DNA from: Mesostigma viride
Lineage: Eukaryota > Streptophyta > Mesostigmatophyceae > Mesostigmatales > Mesostigmataceae
DNA length: 64,000 nucleotides
NCBI GenBank assembly: GCA_009746045.1
Contig: RPFO01000041.1
Span: 7,852,613-7,916,612 of the forward strand
Reading direction: 5' to 3'
The notes under the pieces were generated by a model that saw only the letters and a list, made by a program, of their open reading frames with translations, had not been told where the DNA came from and did no database searches. The position numbers and the translations under genes are program-made. Positions 1-9,870 of this stretch are shown here, in pieces; the first letter of the stretch is position 1, and every line of letters starts with the position of its first letter.

Positions 1-190
1 GTTACGCCTTTGGCATTTGGGCCTTACGGGAGCAACGCATGCGCCGTAGCGTGACGCGCAGCACTGGGAGTTGACAGCGGTACTGACATGCGTCACCAGG
101 AGGTCAGTGCCAACGCTGGCAAGCAGCACGCACTGGCTGCTGGACTACAACATGGACCATGCAAGAGGAGGGGTGACATTGAGCCAAGCT

Positions 191-242
191 AAATAGGGGC
201 CGGATCCTGCAGCCGCCAGTCCAGAATGTCTGGCCCCTATTT
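191..242. repeat. 11-bp perfect inverted repeat (hairpin)
   Basis: AAATAGGGGCC at 191-201 is the exact reverse complement of GGCCCCTATTT at 232-242, with a 30-nt loop. The same GGCCCCT core is found in two more inverted repeats nearby, so this looks like a family of small palindromic units rather than chance. Confidence 0.7.
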
Positions 243-296
243 CCATACTAGGGGCCCGTGCAGCTACCGGCACCAATTCTAGCTAGCCCCCATCTT

Positions 297-330
297 TTCG
301 GCCCCTGTAGGGGAGATTTCAGGGGCCGAA
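297..330. repeat. 11-bp perfect inverted repeat (hairpin)
   Basis: TTCGGCCCCTG at 297-307 pairs exactly with CAGGGGCCGAA at 320-330 around a 12-nt loop. The motif TGCAGCCGCCAG follows this hairpin and is also found inside the loop of the 191-242 hairpin, which supports a common origin. Confidence 0.7.
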
Positions 331-543
331 TTTTTATGCAGCCGCCAGCCCTAGATTTCGGGCCCCCATATTGTACAGCAGGCGCGGCATGCCGCATCAT
401 GCCACGTGGCGTCCCATCTTGCTTGCCATGCCCCGGATGCCAGCTATGTACGGGCCTACGGATGCCTACACAAAAAACTGTGTCGGCATCCGTCCTCACG
501 CCGCGCCGCGCTATACTGTCATGCAGTCTGCAGAAGTCTTGCC

Positions 544-573
544 CAGTTCAGTTCAGTTCAGTTCAGTTTAGTT
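544..573. repeat. (CAGTT)n short tandem repeat
   Basis: Six consecutive 5-bp units, CAGTT with one CAGTT to TAGTT change, in otherwise non-repetitive DNA. Simple microsatellite with no visible function. Confidence 0.85.
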
Positions 574-691
574 GGAATCCCACGCCGGTCATATCCAACA
601 GAGATAGTTTAGCGACGTAAGTAGAACGGATGGTACTAGGGTACTGTGATATGTCTTGCCCAGTAACTGCCTGTCGCCGGAGAGGCATGCC

Positions 692-793
692 GGCATCAAG
701 CCACATGGCGCCTCATCAAGCCACGTCAGGCGCCTCATCTTGCCACGTGGTGCCGCGTCTTGCCACGTGGTGCCGCAGCTCGGCCACGTAGCA
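692..793. repeat. Imperfect tandem repeat of about 20 bp with CCACGTGG
   Basis: About five degenerate units, each carrying a CATCAAGCCACAT- or TCTTGCCACGTGG-like core followed by GGCGC or TGCCGC. The palindrome CCACGTGG contains a G-box-like CACGTG, so a regulatory role is conceivable, but nothing downstream is transcribed recognisably. Confidence 0.6.
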
Positions 794-858
794 CTGCGCT
801 CAGTGTATTGGGGGCCAGTAATACGGGGCCACCGCCGCCGACCCTCGTTTTACTCGCA

Positions 859-882
859 GGCCCCTATTTCAATTCAGGGGCC
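859..882. repeat. GGCCCCT / AGGGGCC inverted repeat
   Basis: GGCCCCT at 859-865 is the reverse complement of AGGGGCC at 876-882. It is the third copy of the same palindrome core in the first kilobase. Confidence 0.6.
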
Positions 883-2154
883 GGCGCTTACCGCAGCAGT
901 CAGGCCCTGGGACGGGCCCCTAGTATCCAGGAAATTTTGCCTGGAGATGTCACCCCTCCTGGACCAAGCTAGGCTGCCAGCCTGGCAATTATGCGGATCG
1001 TGCAGGCTGAACATGCACGTGCACGCAAGCTGGCGCGTTATTGATTTCGAGAACTGTCCGCTGCAGGTAGATAATGTCGTGCAATATTGGCATTGATATT
1101 CGGCAGGCTGGCAAGCCGCTTTTGTGAATGTGACGAGGCAGCTTTTCTCGTCAGGGCCAGCTAGTTGTCGTACATGCTTGGGTGGTGATAGAGTTGTTTG
1201 GCAAGCTCAGGGGTCGGCAAGTCGACACTGGAGTGCTCTGCGACAAGGGCATTTTGTCGTCTGGGATTTCTGGCCTACCCAGGTTGTCTAGTTGATTTTG
1301 TCGTCTAAAGAGAAAGTGCTAGATGATATGTTTCATATATGCGGAACAGGGAGTCGTTGCAGACAACGACTTGGGATTTTGTGTACTTTTAGGTCTTGGT
1401 GCTGACCAAAGCCGAGTGCCACGGAGTAGCTTTGGTGTAATTGAAGCAGTATGGACGACAAAGCGGTTGTCGTCAGGATCAGATACTGAGCGTGGCTACG
1501 AGGTAAGGCTGACGCAAGATATTGCGTAAGTGTAAGGCATTCATTGGGATAAGTGTGTGTTTCCACCAGGGCGTTGGATGTAGCTCTGTGTGGATCCTTG
1601 AACTCTGTCTTGGTCATGGTGGTGCGTGGCAAGTGTGGCCAGCCCTCCTTTCTTTCATCGAGCCCAGCCATTGCTGAAACAGAGCTGCCAAGTTAGGTAG
1701 AGTATTGGTAATAAAAACGTTATTTCATTTGCAACAAAGAACACAGTGTGAAGCCTAACCTAGTCATACCTCACTCTCAGGTCTCACCTTTTTGAGAAGT
1801 GCAGTTGGCACTGGCTTCTCGTCTTATCCACACAGAGCTAGACTGAGAGTTGGTAGGTAAGCTTGGTCAAGGCTGAGGCCTCTTCCTGAATACTAGGAAT
1901 AGAGGTAAAGCTGGCTGTGCAAGGCTGTCAAGGCAGGCAGCTTGCAAGAAGGTCGTGAAGCAGCATTGGTTTTCAGCTTTCAGGCAATTGTTTTCTTTCT
2001 CCTTGCCCTGTGCATCTGGTGTGGTGCCAGCAAGTTGAAGGGGCCAAGTGGTGGCCCCTGTGGTGCATACTGATTTTGCACTACGTCTGCTCACTCTGTA
2101 GCCCACTGATTGGTTGCAGAAACGGTGCTCACGAGAGCACAAGCACGAAGCTTG

Positions 2155-4124
2155 ATGGCAGACCAAGATGGTCAACATCAAGGGGGCGCCAACCCCAACC
2201 AAGGCACGGTGGTGGATGGCGCACCGCGGCAGGGTGATGCTGCAGGCACGCAGGCATCCTTGCCAACTGGCGACAACGGCAATGGCCCACTCGTCCCACC
2301 AGCAGCCTCGGGTTCCGGGATGGGCAATGGGGGGGGGTCGCCGATCGGAGTGGTGGCGTTGGTGGTGGTGGTGGTGACACATCGGTCGTCAACGGAGGGC
2401 TGGGTGGCAGCGCGGCAGGTCCTCAAGATGGAACAGTACTTCCCATCACACCATCATCGCAGATACGGCTCAGCGGGTTGGCAGGCACCGGGCTAGCGCC
2501 GGGGCCAAGTGCCAGCCAGGGGGTGGGTGCGGATGTGTTGCAGCAGATTTTGCAACATGTAGCACAATCCCAACAACAGATGCAGCAGCAACAGCAGGCT
2601 ATGCAGTTGCAGCAGCAGCAGACGGCGCAGTTGGCGGCGCAGATTGCAAGTCTGCACGCGACGTGGACCGCGCAAGCAACGCTGACACCAGCGCCGCACC
2701 TACCACAGCCGCAAGTGTTGCAGCCGCAGGCGCAAGTTTGGCAGCCCCAAGCGCAGGTGTTGCAGTCGCAGGTGCCTTTAATGTCGCAGGCACCATCCGT
2801 GCAGCCACAGGCGCAAGCGCCACAGATGCAGGCGTCGCGGCAGCATGTGCCTGGGATGCCTAGTGCACAAACTGGGTTTTCTTTTGGCGTGCCGCATGCG
2901 CCGGCACCAACAAACCCAGCGACGCCACGGCTACAAACACCGTGGGTGCGGCCAGGCATCATTCCGGGATTGCAGCGAGGCAGTCCATACACGGTGGAAC
3001 GAGGCTATGGGCTGGAGCCGAGGTTTGTGGCTACTCTACCAAGGACGCCAAGCATGCCGGTGGGCTACAATGGGTCGCCGATTGAGGGATCCAAGGTGGG
3101 AATGCCGGTGCAAGCGCAGGTGGAGCTCAAGGACAGGTATACTGCTGACGGTGGGCTTGTTGACATCAACCAAGCCTATTGGAAATATAAGACTTGGCTG
3201 CACCAGCAGTATATCGTCACGCATAACCAGCTGCCGAAGTCCTTTGAGATGGACAACATCCCAATGTTTTTCTCGGGCAACACGCAAAAGCTGGTGCAGC
3301 GGTGGGTCACAGGCTACCATGAGGTGGCGCTGAAGACGGGAAGATCCGATGTGTGGTACAGGCGCGACCAACAAGGCTTGCCGGACTACCAACACGTGGT
3401 ATTTGACGTCGACCCTGCCGAGGAGCTGTGGGAACTGCTGCGCGCCAAGTACGCCCACTCCTCCACCAAGGCGGAGGCGGAGTGGCATGATTTCAAGGTG
3501 GGGGACAAGGAGTCGCCTGACGCCACGATGGACCGCCTGGAGGTCTTGCGGGATGAGGTCCCGGCATGGACGGAGGCGGAGGCGTGTGAGAAGTGGCTCA
3601 AGGCGTTGGGTCCAAAAGCTGCCATGATCCCACAACCTAGATTTGGTTGTCACTGGGACCTGGCCCAGCTGTGCACGGAAGTGCATGCATTCAACCGGCG
3701 ACAGGCACGGGGTCTCCCGGACCTAGTGGAGCTGGTACGCCAAGAAGTCGCCCAAGCGCACAAGGGTAACAGGGTGGGTGGCGCGCAATCAGGCGGTGGA
3801 GGGTCCAGCGGTGGAAGGGGTGGACCAAGCAGCCGGCAGTTTGGGTCGCAGGCGGACAAGCCAGCCAGCGCGGGGGGCGACAACACGGCCTCCAGCAGCA
3901 CCGGCCAGGCGACGGCTGACCCGCACAAGGCATGTTGGATCTGCGGGAAGCCAGATCACGTGAAGCGGGCCTGCCCAGCCCATGCAGTGCAAGAAGGAGC
4001 ACGCGGCTGGAACGCCCGCCCATGCTCCGGCAGGGTGCAAGTACCCAGTGGTCACCAAGACCGTGCAAGCACATGCAGCGGCCATGGTGGCGGCCGACAG
4101 CACGCCAACAGAGCAGGCAGCTGA
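2155..4124 (+). CDS. gag: Element A Gag: Gln-rich capsid with CCHC zinc knuckle
   Basis: Capsid/nucleocapsid protein of element A, expected to package the element RNA in cytoplasmic particles. The start chosen is the ATG at 2155. Reading begins in one frame and moves to another at the run of nine G at 2329-2337; after that the frame is open to 4124. A Gln-rich stretch (about 2540-2870, coiled-coil-like QQQ blocks) is followed by a capsid-like region with WHDF and EKWL motifs (about 3120-3740), a Gly/Ser linker and a zinc knuckle CWICGKPDHVKRAC near 3934-3975 (C-x2-C-x4-H-x4-C). Just after the knuckle a second frame change leads to the protease region. The frameshift at the G run may be a consensus error. 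Confidence 0.8.
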
Positions 4125-5320
4125 GGTATCGGCAGCGCCGGCGTCACCCAGCCAACCGAGTGGGCAGGCGGCGGGGATGGAAGCGTATGACGCGTATACG
4201 CTGGTGGAGCAACCCGACTTGTTCTGGGCTCCTATCCATGCCGTCGAGGTCCAGGCAGCTACCCGAGGCAAGCAGGCGCGGGCATTGCCGTCGTTCCTAC
4301 CAACCACGGGAAATGGTGAGGGGCGGGGGCCACCCCAGCTTCCTGCATCGTTCCCGGCAGGTTCAACCGGCGGTGAGTCATCGCTGCTGGAGCACCCGAA
4401 CCCCGCCGACGCCGAGCAGCGGCGCAAGCTGCCACCATTCTTGCCAGTGGATGGAGTGATTGATGCTCCCTTGTTTTCTGCCAGGCAAGTGATTGATGGC
4501 TGCGGGCAGCGGGGCATCACGTTGGTGCACCAAGCAGCTGCGGCACTGCAGCGGTGCGCCGACAGCCTAGACGCACGCACATTGCCGGTGGCGGAAACTG
4601 CGCGGCGGGTCACCATGCCATGCAGTTATGCCGGCAACCCCGGCAGACGTCCCAGCACCAACCATGCCCCGGGAAGCAACCCGCGAGGAGCGGATGTCAC
4701 GGGTGCCGAGGACAGTCACGGTGGCAAAGCACCCTGATGGGTCCCCGGCTATCGCTTTCCAGGCAATCAGCGAGGACGGCACTTGTTGGGGCCCTATGGT
4801 GTGCCCCAGCGCAAAGTCCGTCACCAAGCTGGATGGCGGAGCCGGGCCGCTCGTGATCACCATGGAGCTGGCCAAGATGTGTGGTGCGACCCGTGAGAAC
4901 GGCGGGCTCATACATAGACAGCACCGTTCTCGTGGAGGGATGGAAAGGGCCAGCGGCGCGACCCGATGCAATGACTTCCATGCTGATCAACGTCATCCTC
5001 AACCCCACGGACCCAAAGCGGATGGCCTGCGTGGCTGTGCCGGCCTTGGTGGTCGACAGGTGTGGGTATGCAGCCCTTATCGGGATGGACGTCATGTATC
5101 GCCTCGGGCTCATAATTGACCCTTGGCTGGAGGTTGCGACCTACCGCCGTGATTGGCAGGGGGAGGGGAAGCAAAAGGCGCTTCTTCCCATTCAGTGCAG
5201 CAGCGACCCGGAGCCTAACCCGCAGGGGGTGGTGTCGCTAGACGCGTGTGTGGCTGCAGTGGTGTCGCCCGCCAGCATAGAGGTGGAGCCAGGGGATGCG
5301 GCTGAGAACTGGGGGGGGGC
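3982..5320 (+). pseudogene. Element A linker and retropepsin-like protease region (frameshifted)
   Basis: Three overlapping frames (3982-4737, 4628-5119, 4881-5320) continue the polyprotein after Gag. The first is a Pro/Ala-rich linker. The third contains LIGMDVMYRLGLIID near 5074-5118, which resembles the C-terminal half of retropepsins (hydrophobic-hydrophobic-G-x-D). An unmistakable DTG/DSG active site was not found, so protease is an inference from position and this motif. The transition to the next frame falls on nine G at 5311-5319. Its position between Gag and the methyltransferase fits a Ty3-type polyprotein. Either an old, damaged copy or a sequence with several indel errors. Confidence 0.55.
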
Positions 5321-6434
5321 GTGTGGCCGGACGCGCAAGCGGTGCACATGGCGCAAGCGGCTAGCGACAAGCGCGCGCGCGATAGGCACCGGTGTGTGCT
5401 GCCTGCGGCGTTGCCAGCGCGGGATGCGCAGAGGCAAAGTTGGCTTGCCCAGGTTGCGCCCCTGCCACGCCTGCGCGATGTGCGTGCACGGGTGATGGCG
5501 GCATGTCAGGCACTGCCCAAGGGTGCTGGGGGGAAGCGGCGCCAGCCGGGTGCGATCACGCCGTACCCCGGCTTTAGCGCAGAGGTGCTGGAACGCATCC
5601 CGGACTTCGGGCGTGCCACCGTCGTGCTGGAGCTGTTCGCAGGTATGGGTGGCGGCATAGCCGGTTTCCTGAGCAGCGGGGGGGTATGCAGCAAGCTCAT
5701 TGCGGTGGAGGCATCGCTCACAGCCAGGGCGGCATATTTGCACCACTGCGCTATCTTGTCGCAAGCATACCCAGCACAATTTCCTCCATCCGCCTGGGCT
5801 GATGTCTTCGGCGAGGGCACTCATGACGTGCGCTTCCTTGGGCAGCAGCAGCTGCGCCGCCTCATCTCACAACATGGCGAGGTAGGGTTGGTCATTGCTG
5901 GCTGGGAGTGCCAAGGCATGAGCCAGGCTGGGCATGGCCGGGGCCTTGCCGACAGCAGGAGCGGCCTATTTTGGGACACGCTGCGCATTGTGGGCGAGCT
6001 CCAGCAGCTGCAGCAGGTGCCACCCGCCTACTTATTTGAAAACGTAGTGGCGGTGGACAGTCCCAGCCCCACTGCATGTTCGGGAGGATTGGGGCACCAT
6101 TGTGGGTATTTTGGGGGAACCCGTGGTGTCGGACAATGCCGGGCTGGGAGGGAATACCCATCGGCTGCGCGCGTTCTGGACCAACATCGCTGGCCAAGGT
6201 TCTACGCAGGCGGTGATGCAGCATGTCGCTAGCCACATTGAGCTGCCACCGGTCGATGTCGTGTTGCCCAGTCAACTCACGGCGCAGTATGTGGAGCACG
6301 ATGATCAGGCACCCTACGCGCCCGTCAACAAGGCAGGCGCCCCCATGCGAGCACTGCCCACCCTTGTCAGTTACCAAGGGTCCCAGGCTTATCGTGACCG
6401 GGGCAAGGGGCTTGTGTGGGAGCGTGCCACAGGT
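5321..6434 (+). pseudogene. Element A C5 cytosine DNA methyltransferase, part 1 (motifs I-VIII)
   Basis: Transfers a methyl group from S-adenosylmethionine to cytosine C5. Motif I is ELFAGMGGG (about 5630-5656, cofactor loop). Motif IV is WECQGMSQAG with the catalytic Cys codon at 5909-5911; the usual Pro before Cys is Glu here. Motif VI is FENV (Glu codon 6038-6040). After a +/-1 frame change near 6060-6075, motif VIII-like HRLRAFWTN follows. The frame is cut at 6434-6439 by element B; motifs IX-X lie on the far side of B at 14946. Upstream 5321-5620 is basic linker. Retroelement methyltransferases are known from dinoflagellates and charophytes. The Pro-to-Glu change may reduce or alter activity. 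Confidence 0.85.
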
Positions 6435-6439
6435 CTCCT

Positions 6440-6894
6440 AGTTAGATGAGATGCTTAGGCTGACACACGGATTTCCGGCCTGCGCGCCGCGTATTGCCTA
6501 CCGCGGCTGAGCGGGACACCTCAGTACAGTACGGCAGGGTGTACGGTACTGAGGTGTCATGTGGACAGATGTGCGGTTAGTGCCAGACTGTTCCTAGGTG
6601 CTAGCTCGACCCGCCAGGTCCGGTGTAGCCGGGCCTGACGGGCCGAGTCTTAGCTGGATGCTAGTGACGTGGTCGCATGGCATTGCAGTGTACACTTGTC
6701 CACTGGTCGTGTGCTGCAGGTAGCACCGCCATAGGCATATAGGCGTAGCACTGGGGAGTGCCACAGCACCCGAGTCTGCCCAGTTCCATTCTGAGCCCTC
6801 AGCTTTCATCTCTCTCTCATTGTATTATTGTAATACAATCATCATTCGCTCTCAGCTTTCGCAGTTGTTCGTCGTCCCTAGTCTCCATCCAACT
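6440..6894 (+). repeat. Element B 5' LTR
   Basis: 455 bp, identical by eye to 14486-14940. Begins AGTTAGAT and ends ATCCAACT, so its ends are an imperfect inverted repeat but not TG...CA. Preceded by the target duplication CTCCT. It should hold the promoter; no clear TATA box is seen. Confidence 0.95.
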
Positions 6895-6905
6895 TGGACT
6901 GAAAA
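6895..6905 (+). other. Element B primer-binding-site position
   Basis: TGGACTGAAAA follows the 5' LTR with no gap, where the minus-strand primer should anneal. TGG would fit a tRNA CCA end, but the same 11 nt are exactly complementary to TTTTCAGTCCA at 14356-14366 in this element's own 3' untranslated region. Confidence 0.7.
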
Positions 6906-6936
6906 GTTCGATATTTTTTTTAAGCAAAAAAAAGAT

Positions 6937-9608
6937 ATGGCTTCCAACAACGGCAACAACGGCAACAACAACAAGGGGAAGGCGCCTGCCAGGCGCACCT
7001 CACCCCGCCTTTCGCCGGAGGGCACGCCCTCCACCACCGATGCGAGGGTGACGCCCAACGTCCCTTCCGCACGGTGGTCGCTGACCAACCCAGGCGTCGG
7101 GGCCCGCAGGTGGGGCCCGGCGCCCGGGGGATGGCGAGCGGGCGGCCGTTTGCCACTGGCGGTTTGTCCGCCATGGCACCTGGGGGGCAGGTCCCCCGGG
7201 CACGACGTTCCCCGTCGCAGGTGACGGGGGTCGTGAGCGGAGTGATTCCTCCGAGGAGGATGGCGAGGTGCCGCCTGCGAGGCCTCGGCCTTCGCTTGAG
7301 CTTTCGTCGCAGACACCTGCGACGTCTGGCAACCTTTCCGTGGGCCGACAGATGGCCACCATGGACATTGACCGGTATGGGGAACATGTTCCGCCCCCGG
7401 TCATGTTCGGGCGCCCACCCCATTTTCTCCCCCTTGGGGAGGACGACATCCCGGCGTTCATTGCGGTGAACGGCCGGATCTTGCTCGATCGTTTTCAGTT
7501 GCTTCCAGATGAGCAGATACACGCGATAGAGGTTCATCGGGTGCACTCGCTGATCGAGGGGCGTCTTAGGATGCAGTCCCACTGGTTCAGGTGGCGGTTT
7601 GGCTGTACTGTTTCGCCAATCGGCCGCGGCACAACCCCGGCACTGTTGATCAGTGGGCGTCCAGGCAGCGCCAGAGAGAGGCGCTGCGCGTGGTCTCCAG
7701 ACCAGAGATCGCGCTGACTCCGTTGCCAGCGTGGCCCCAAGTCACGCCAGTTGGCTGGGGCCCGGATAGGCGTGAGGCGGCTGCGATGCCGCCTGCGACG
7801 GGGCGCGGGGCGGCAGACGCCCCCAACACGCCCATGGGTGGTGAAGCCACCCAGGACCCTCTGGCAGGTCAGAGGGTCCAACCTCAGCCGCAGGCTCCCC
7901 CGCCCGCGTGGGGGGCCAGGTGGCTGAGGAGGCCACCGGGGTCGCAGGGACCCCGGCGGCGACACAAGCGCCCGGGGTCGCAGGGACCCCGGCAGCGACG
8001 CCGGCGCCTCCGGCGCTGGCGGGGGATGCAGCCCCCATGGAGGGTGTCACGGGCACCTCCAGCGGCTCTGGGGGGCAGGCCCCCTCTAGTCGCACAAGGA
8101 CAAGTCCCTGGCAGGGCCGGAGGGGCCCCAGGGTCCCACCGCAGCTGGGCAGCAACCAGCACTGCTGGAGGGCGACCTGCAAGGTCGCGACTTCATCACC
8201 CTGGTGATGAGGCCGTGTGGCGTGCCATACAGACAGCCACAGCCTCCTTCCGTGGGCTGGCCGACAGGAGCCAGCAGATGCATGTCGCGGAGGCGGGCAG
8301 CCTGGTGTGTGCAATCATCACGCACATCCTGGGCCTGCCCAACCTCCAAGAGGGCACACGCAGGGTGTGCGACGACCTGCTGCCTGCCCTGCAGGCTCTC
8401 CTCTCAGGGAGGAGGGTGCAGGGCAGCAGGGTGCGTCTGGTGCGTTTGCTGGAGCTCCTACACAACGCCATCCTGAGAGGGGCGGGTAGGTGGCTAACTC
8501 TGCCTACCTGGTTGCATCACAATCTTACTAACCCTACTGACGATGACGTGTCCCTCTCTCCCACCTTCCATGATTGGGAGGAGGCCCGCAGCAGGAGGCG
8601 GGAAGTGACACACACTCACACCCCCAACCAGCCCACCCCTATGTTGTCTAACCCTCCTACACAGCCCATGTTTGCCCATCCTGCTCAGCTCACTCAAGTA
8701 GCACTTCCCTCTCAGCAGGTCTCTCCTGTGAATGCTGCAGCAGCAACACCATCTTCTCCCTCTCCCCCTGCATCCCCCTCTAGGTTGCCCACTTACAATG
8801 AAAACCGTCCTGTGGATAGGATTAATGTCAGGGGGCTGCCTGAGGGGTATACTAGGGAGCAGGGGAATCATGCACTTCTCTCTCTGCAGCTGGCTAGGGA
8901 GGAACTGAATGTCAAGAATTGGTTTGGATCTCTCATGCAGGGGGATTTTACCATCAGTCCTCTTCTCAGATTCAGAATCTCATTCTTGTCTTCCAGCGTA
9001 GGTATCCCAAGTGGCAGGACACGCAGGCTAGGGCAGTTTGGGAGGCTTTCATGAAGGAGCTAACTGACCTCCTCTCCACCCCCTCATCTGTGGACATCTA
9101 TGGGGCATTCAGGTGGGTAGAGGAATACAGGGTCACATCAGTGGACTATGTGGCTGAGACAAAGAAATATGAGCTAGCCATCAAAGCACGTCCTGATGTC
9201 CAGCAGCTAGATCACAAGTTCTTGCTGCGTTCCTTCCTTGAGAAACTCAAACTTGACAAAAACACCTACGCCATGCTTGCAACAGGAATGGCAAAGTACT
9301 GGGAGGACATGAAGGAGGCATTGGATTATATCAAGCTGGCCTTGGCTCCCCTTAGCCAGGGGGCCATGGGCACCTCTGTAAAGAGGGTCAGGGGGGAAGA
9401 GAGGGAGGAGGAGGATAGGGAGAGGGAAGACAGGAGCAAGAGACCTGTCACTATGGCAGAAGTCAAGTCCCTGCTGGGACAAATGTTTAAGGGCAAGGGC
9501 AAGGGCAAGGGCAAGGGCAAGGGCAAGGGCAGGGGCTGGGGCAAGGGCAAGGGTAAGGGGCAGTCTCCCTCCAAGGGGGGCAGCTCCAGCAACAACAACA
9601 ACAACAGT

Positions 9609-9659
<51 letters not shown>

Positions 9660-9870
9660 AACAACAACAACAACAAGAAGCAGGACAAGGAGGACAAGTC
9701 TTCTCAGCGGTGCACCCGCTGTGGCATGAAGTACCACCTGCGGCCCACCTGCCGCAAGAACGTGGACGAGCTGGGGCATTTGGACGTCCTGTGCCACAAG
9801 TGCCACGGGCCGCCCCACGGTGACCCCAAGGACTGCAAGCGGCCTCCTTACGGCAAGAAGTGTGAGTCTC
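6937..9870 (+). CDS. gag: Element B Gag (frameshifted N-terminal part, intact C-terminal part)
   Basis: Particle protein of element B. The ATG at 6937 opens an Asn/Gly-rich N-terminus; reading then passes through frames 7268-7610, about 7610-7905, 7908-8100 and 8200-8960, with changes near G5-G6 runs. From about 8960 a single frame runs on into integrase. Visible parts: a helical region at about 8200-8500, a capsid-like region at 8970-9350 (FQRRYPKWQD, FLLRSFLEKL), an acidic/basic stretch, lysine-glycine repeats at 9487-9560, polyasparagine at 9589-9675 and cysteine clusters CTRCGMKYHLRPTC and CHKCHGPPHGDPKDC (9711-9840), which look like zinc binding but are not the standard CCHC spacing. The basic repeats and cysteines likely bind RNA. 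Confidence 0.75.
9589..9676 (+). repeat. (AAC)n microsatellite coding polyasparagine
   Basis: Almost uninterrupted AAC/AAT codons within the element B Gag, giving about 29 residues, nearly all Asn, next to lysine-glycine repeats. It lies in a coding frame, so it is expressed as a low-complexity tract. Confidence 0.95.

Larger units (their letters stand above)
1..2154. other. Left flank without a recognisable gene
   Basis: No frame in this stretch gives a protein with recognisable domains; the open frames are short and of low complexity. It holds three perfect short inverted repeats built around GGCCCCT, a CAGTT pentanucleotide repeat and an imperfect tandem repeat with CCACGTGG, described separately. 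The 5' LTR or leader of element A should lie here because the first A methionine is at 2155, but I found no matching copy downstream of A, so no LTR can be drawn. Confidence 0.6.

Noticed and set aside
1-2154. 5' LTR of element A
   Set aside because: No matching sequence was found after the A coding region, so no LTR pair can be supported.
2423-2992. 189-residue Cys-rich minus-strand frame opposite element A Gag
   Set aside because: It is the antisense of CAG/CAA glutamine repeats, which gives Cys/Leu-rich nonsense; the plus-strand frame has a zinc knuckle and capsid pattern.
3036-3686. 216-residue minus-strand frame
   Set aside because: Shadow of the GC-rich Gag frame; no family pattern and no start or regulatory context.
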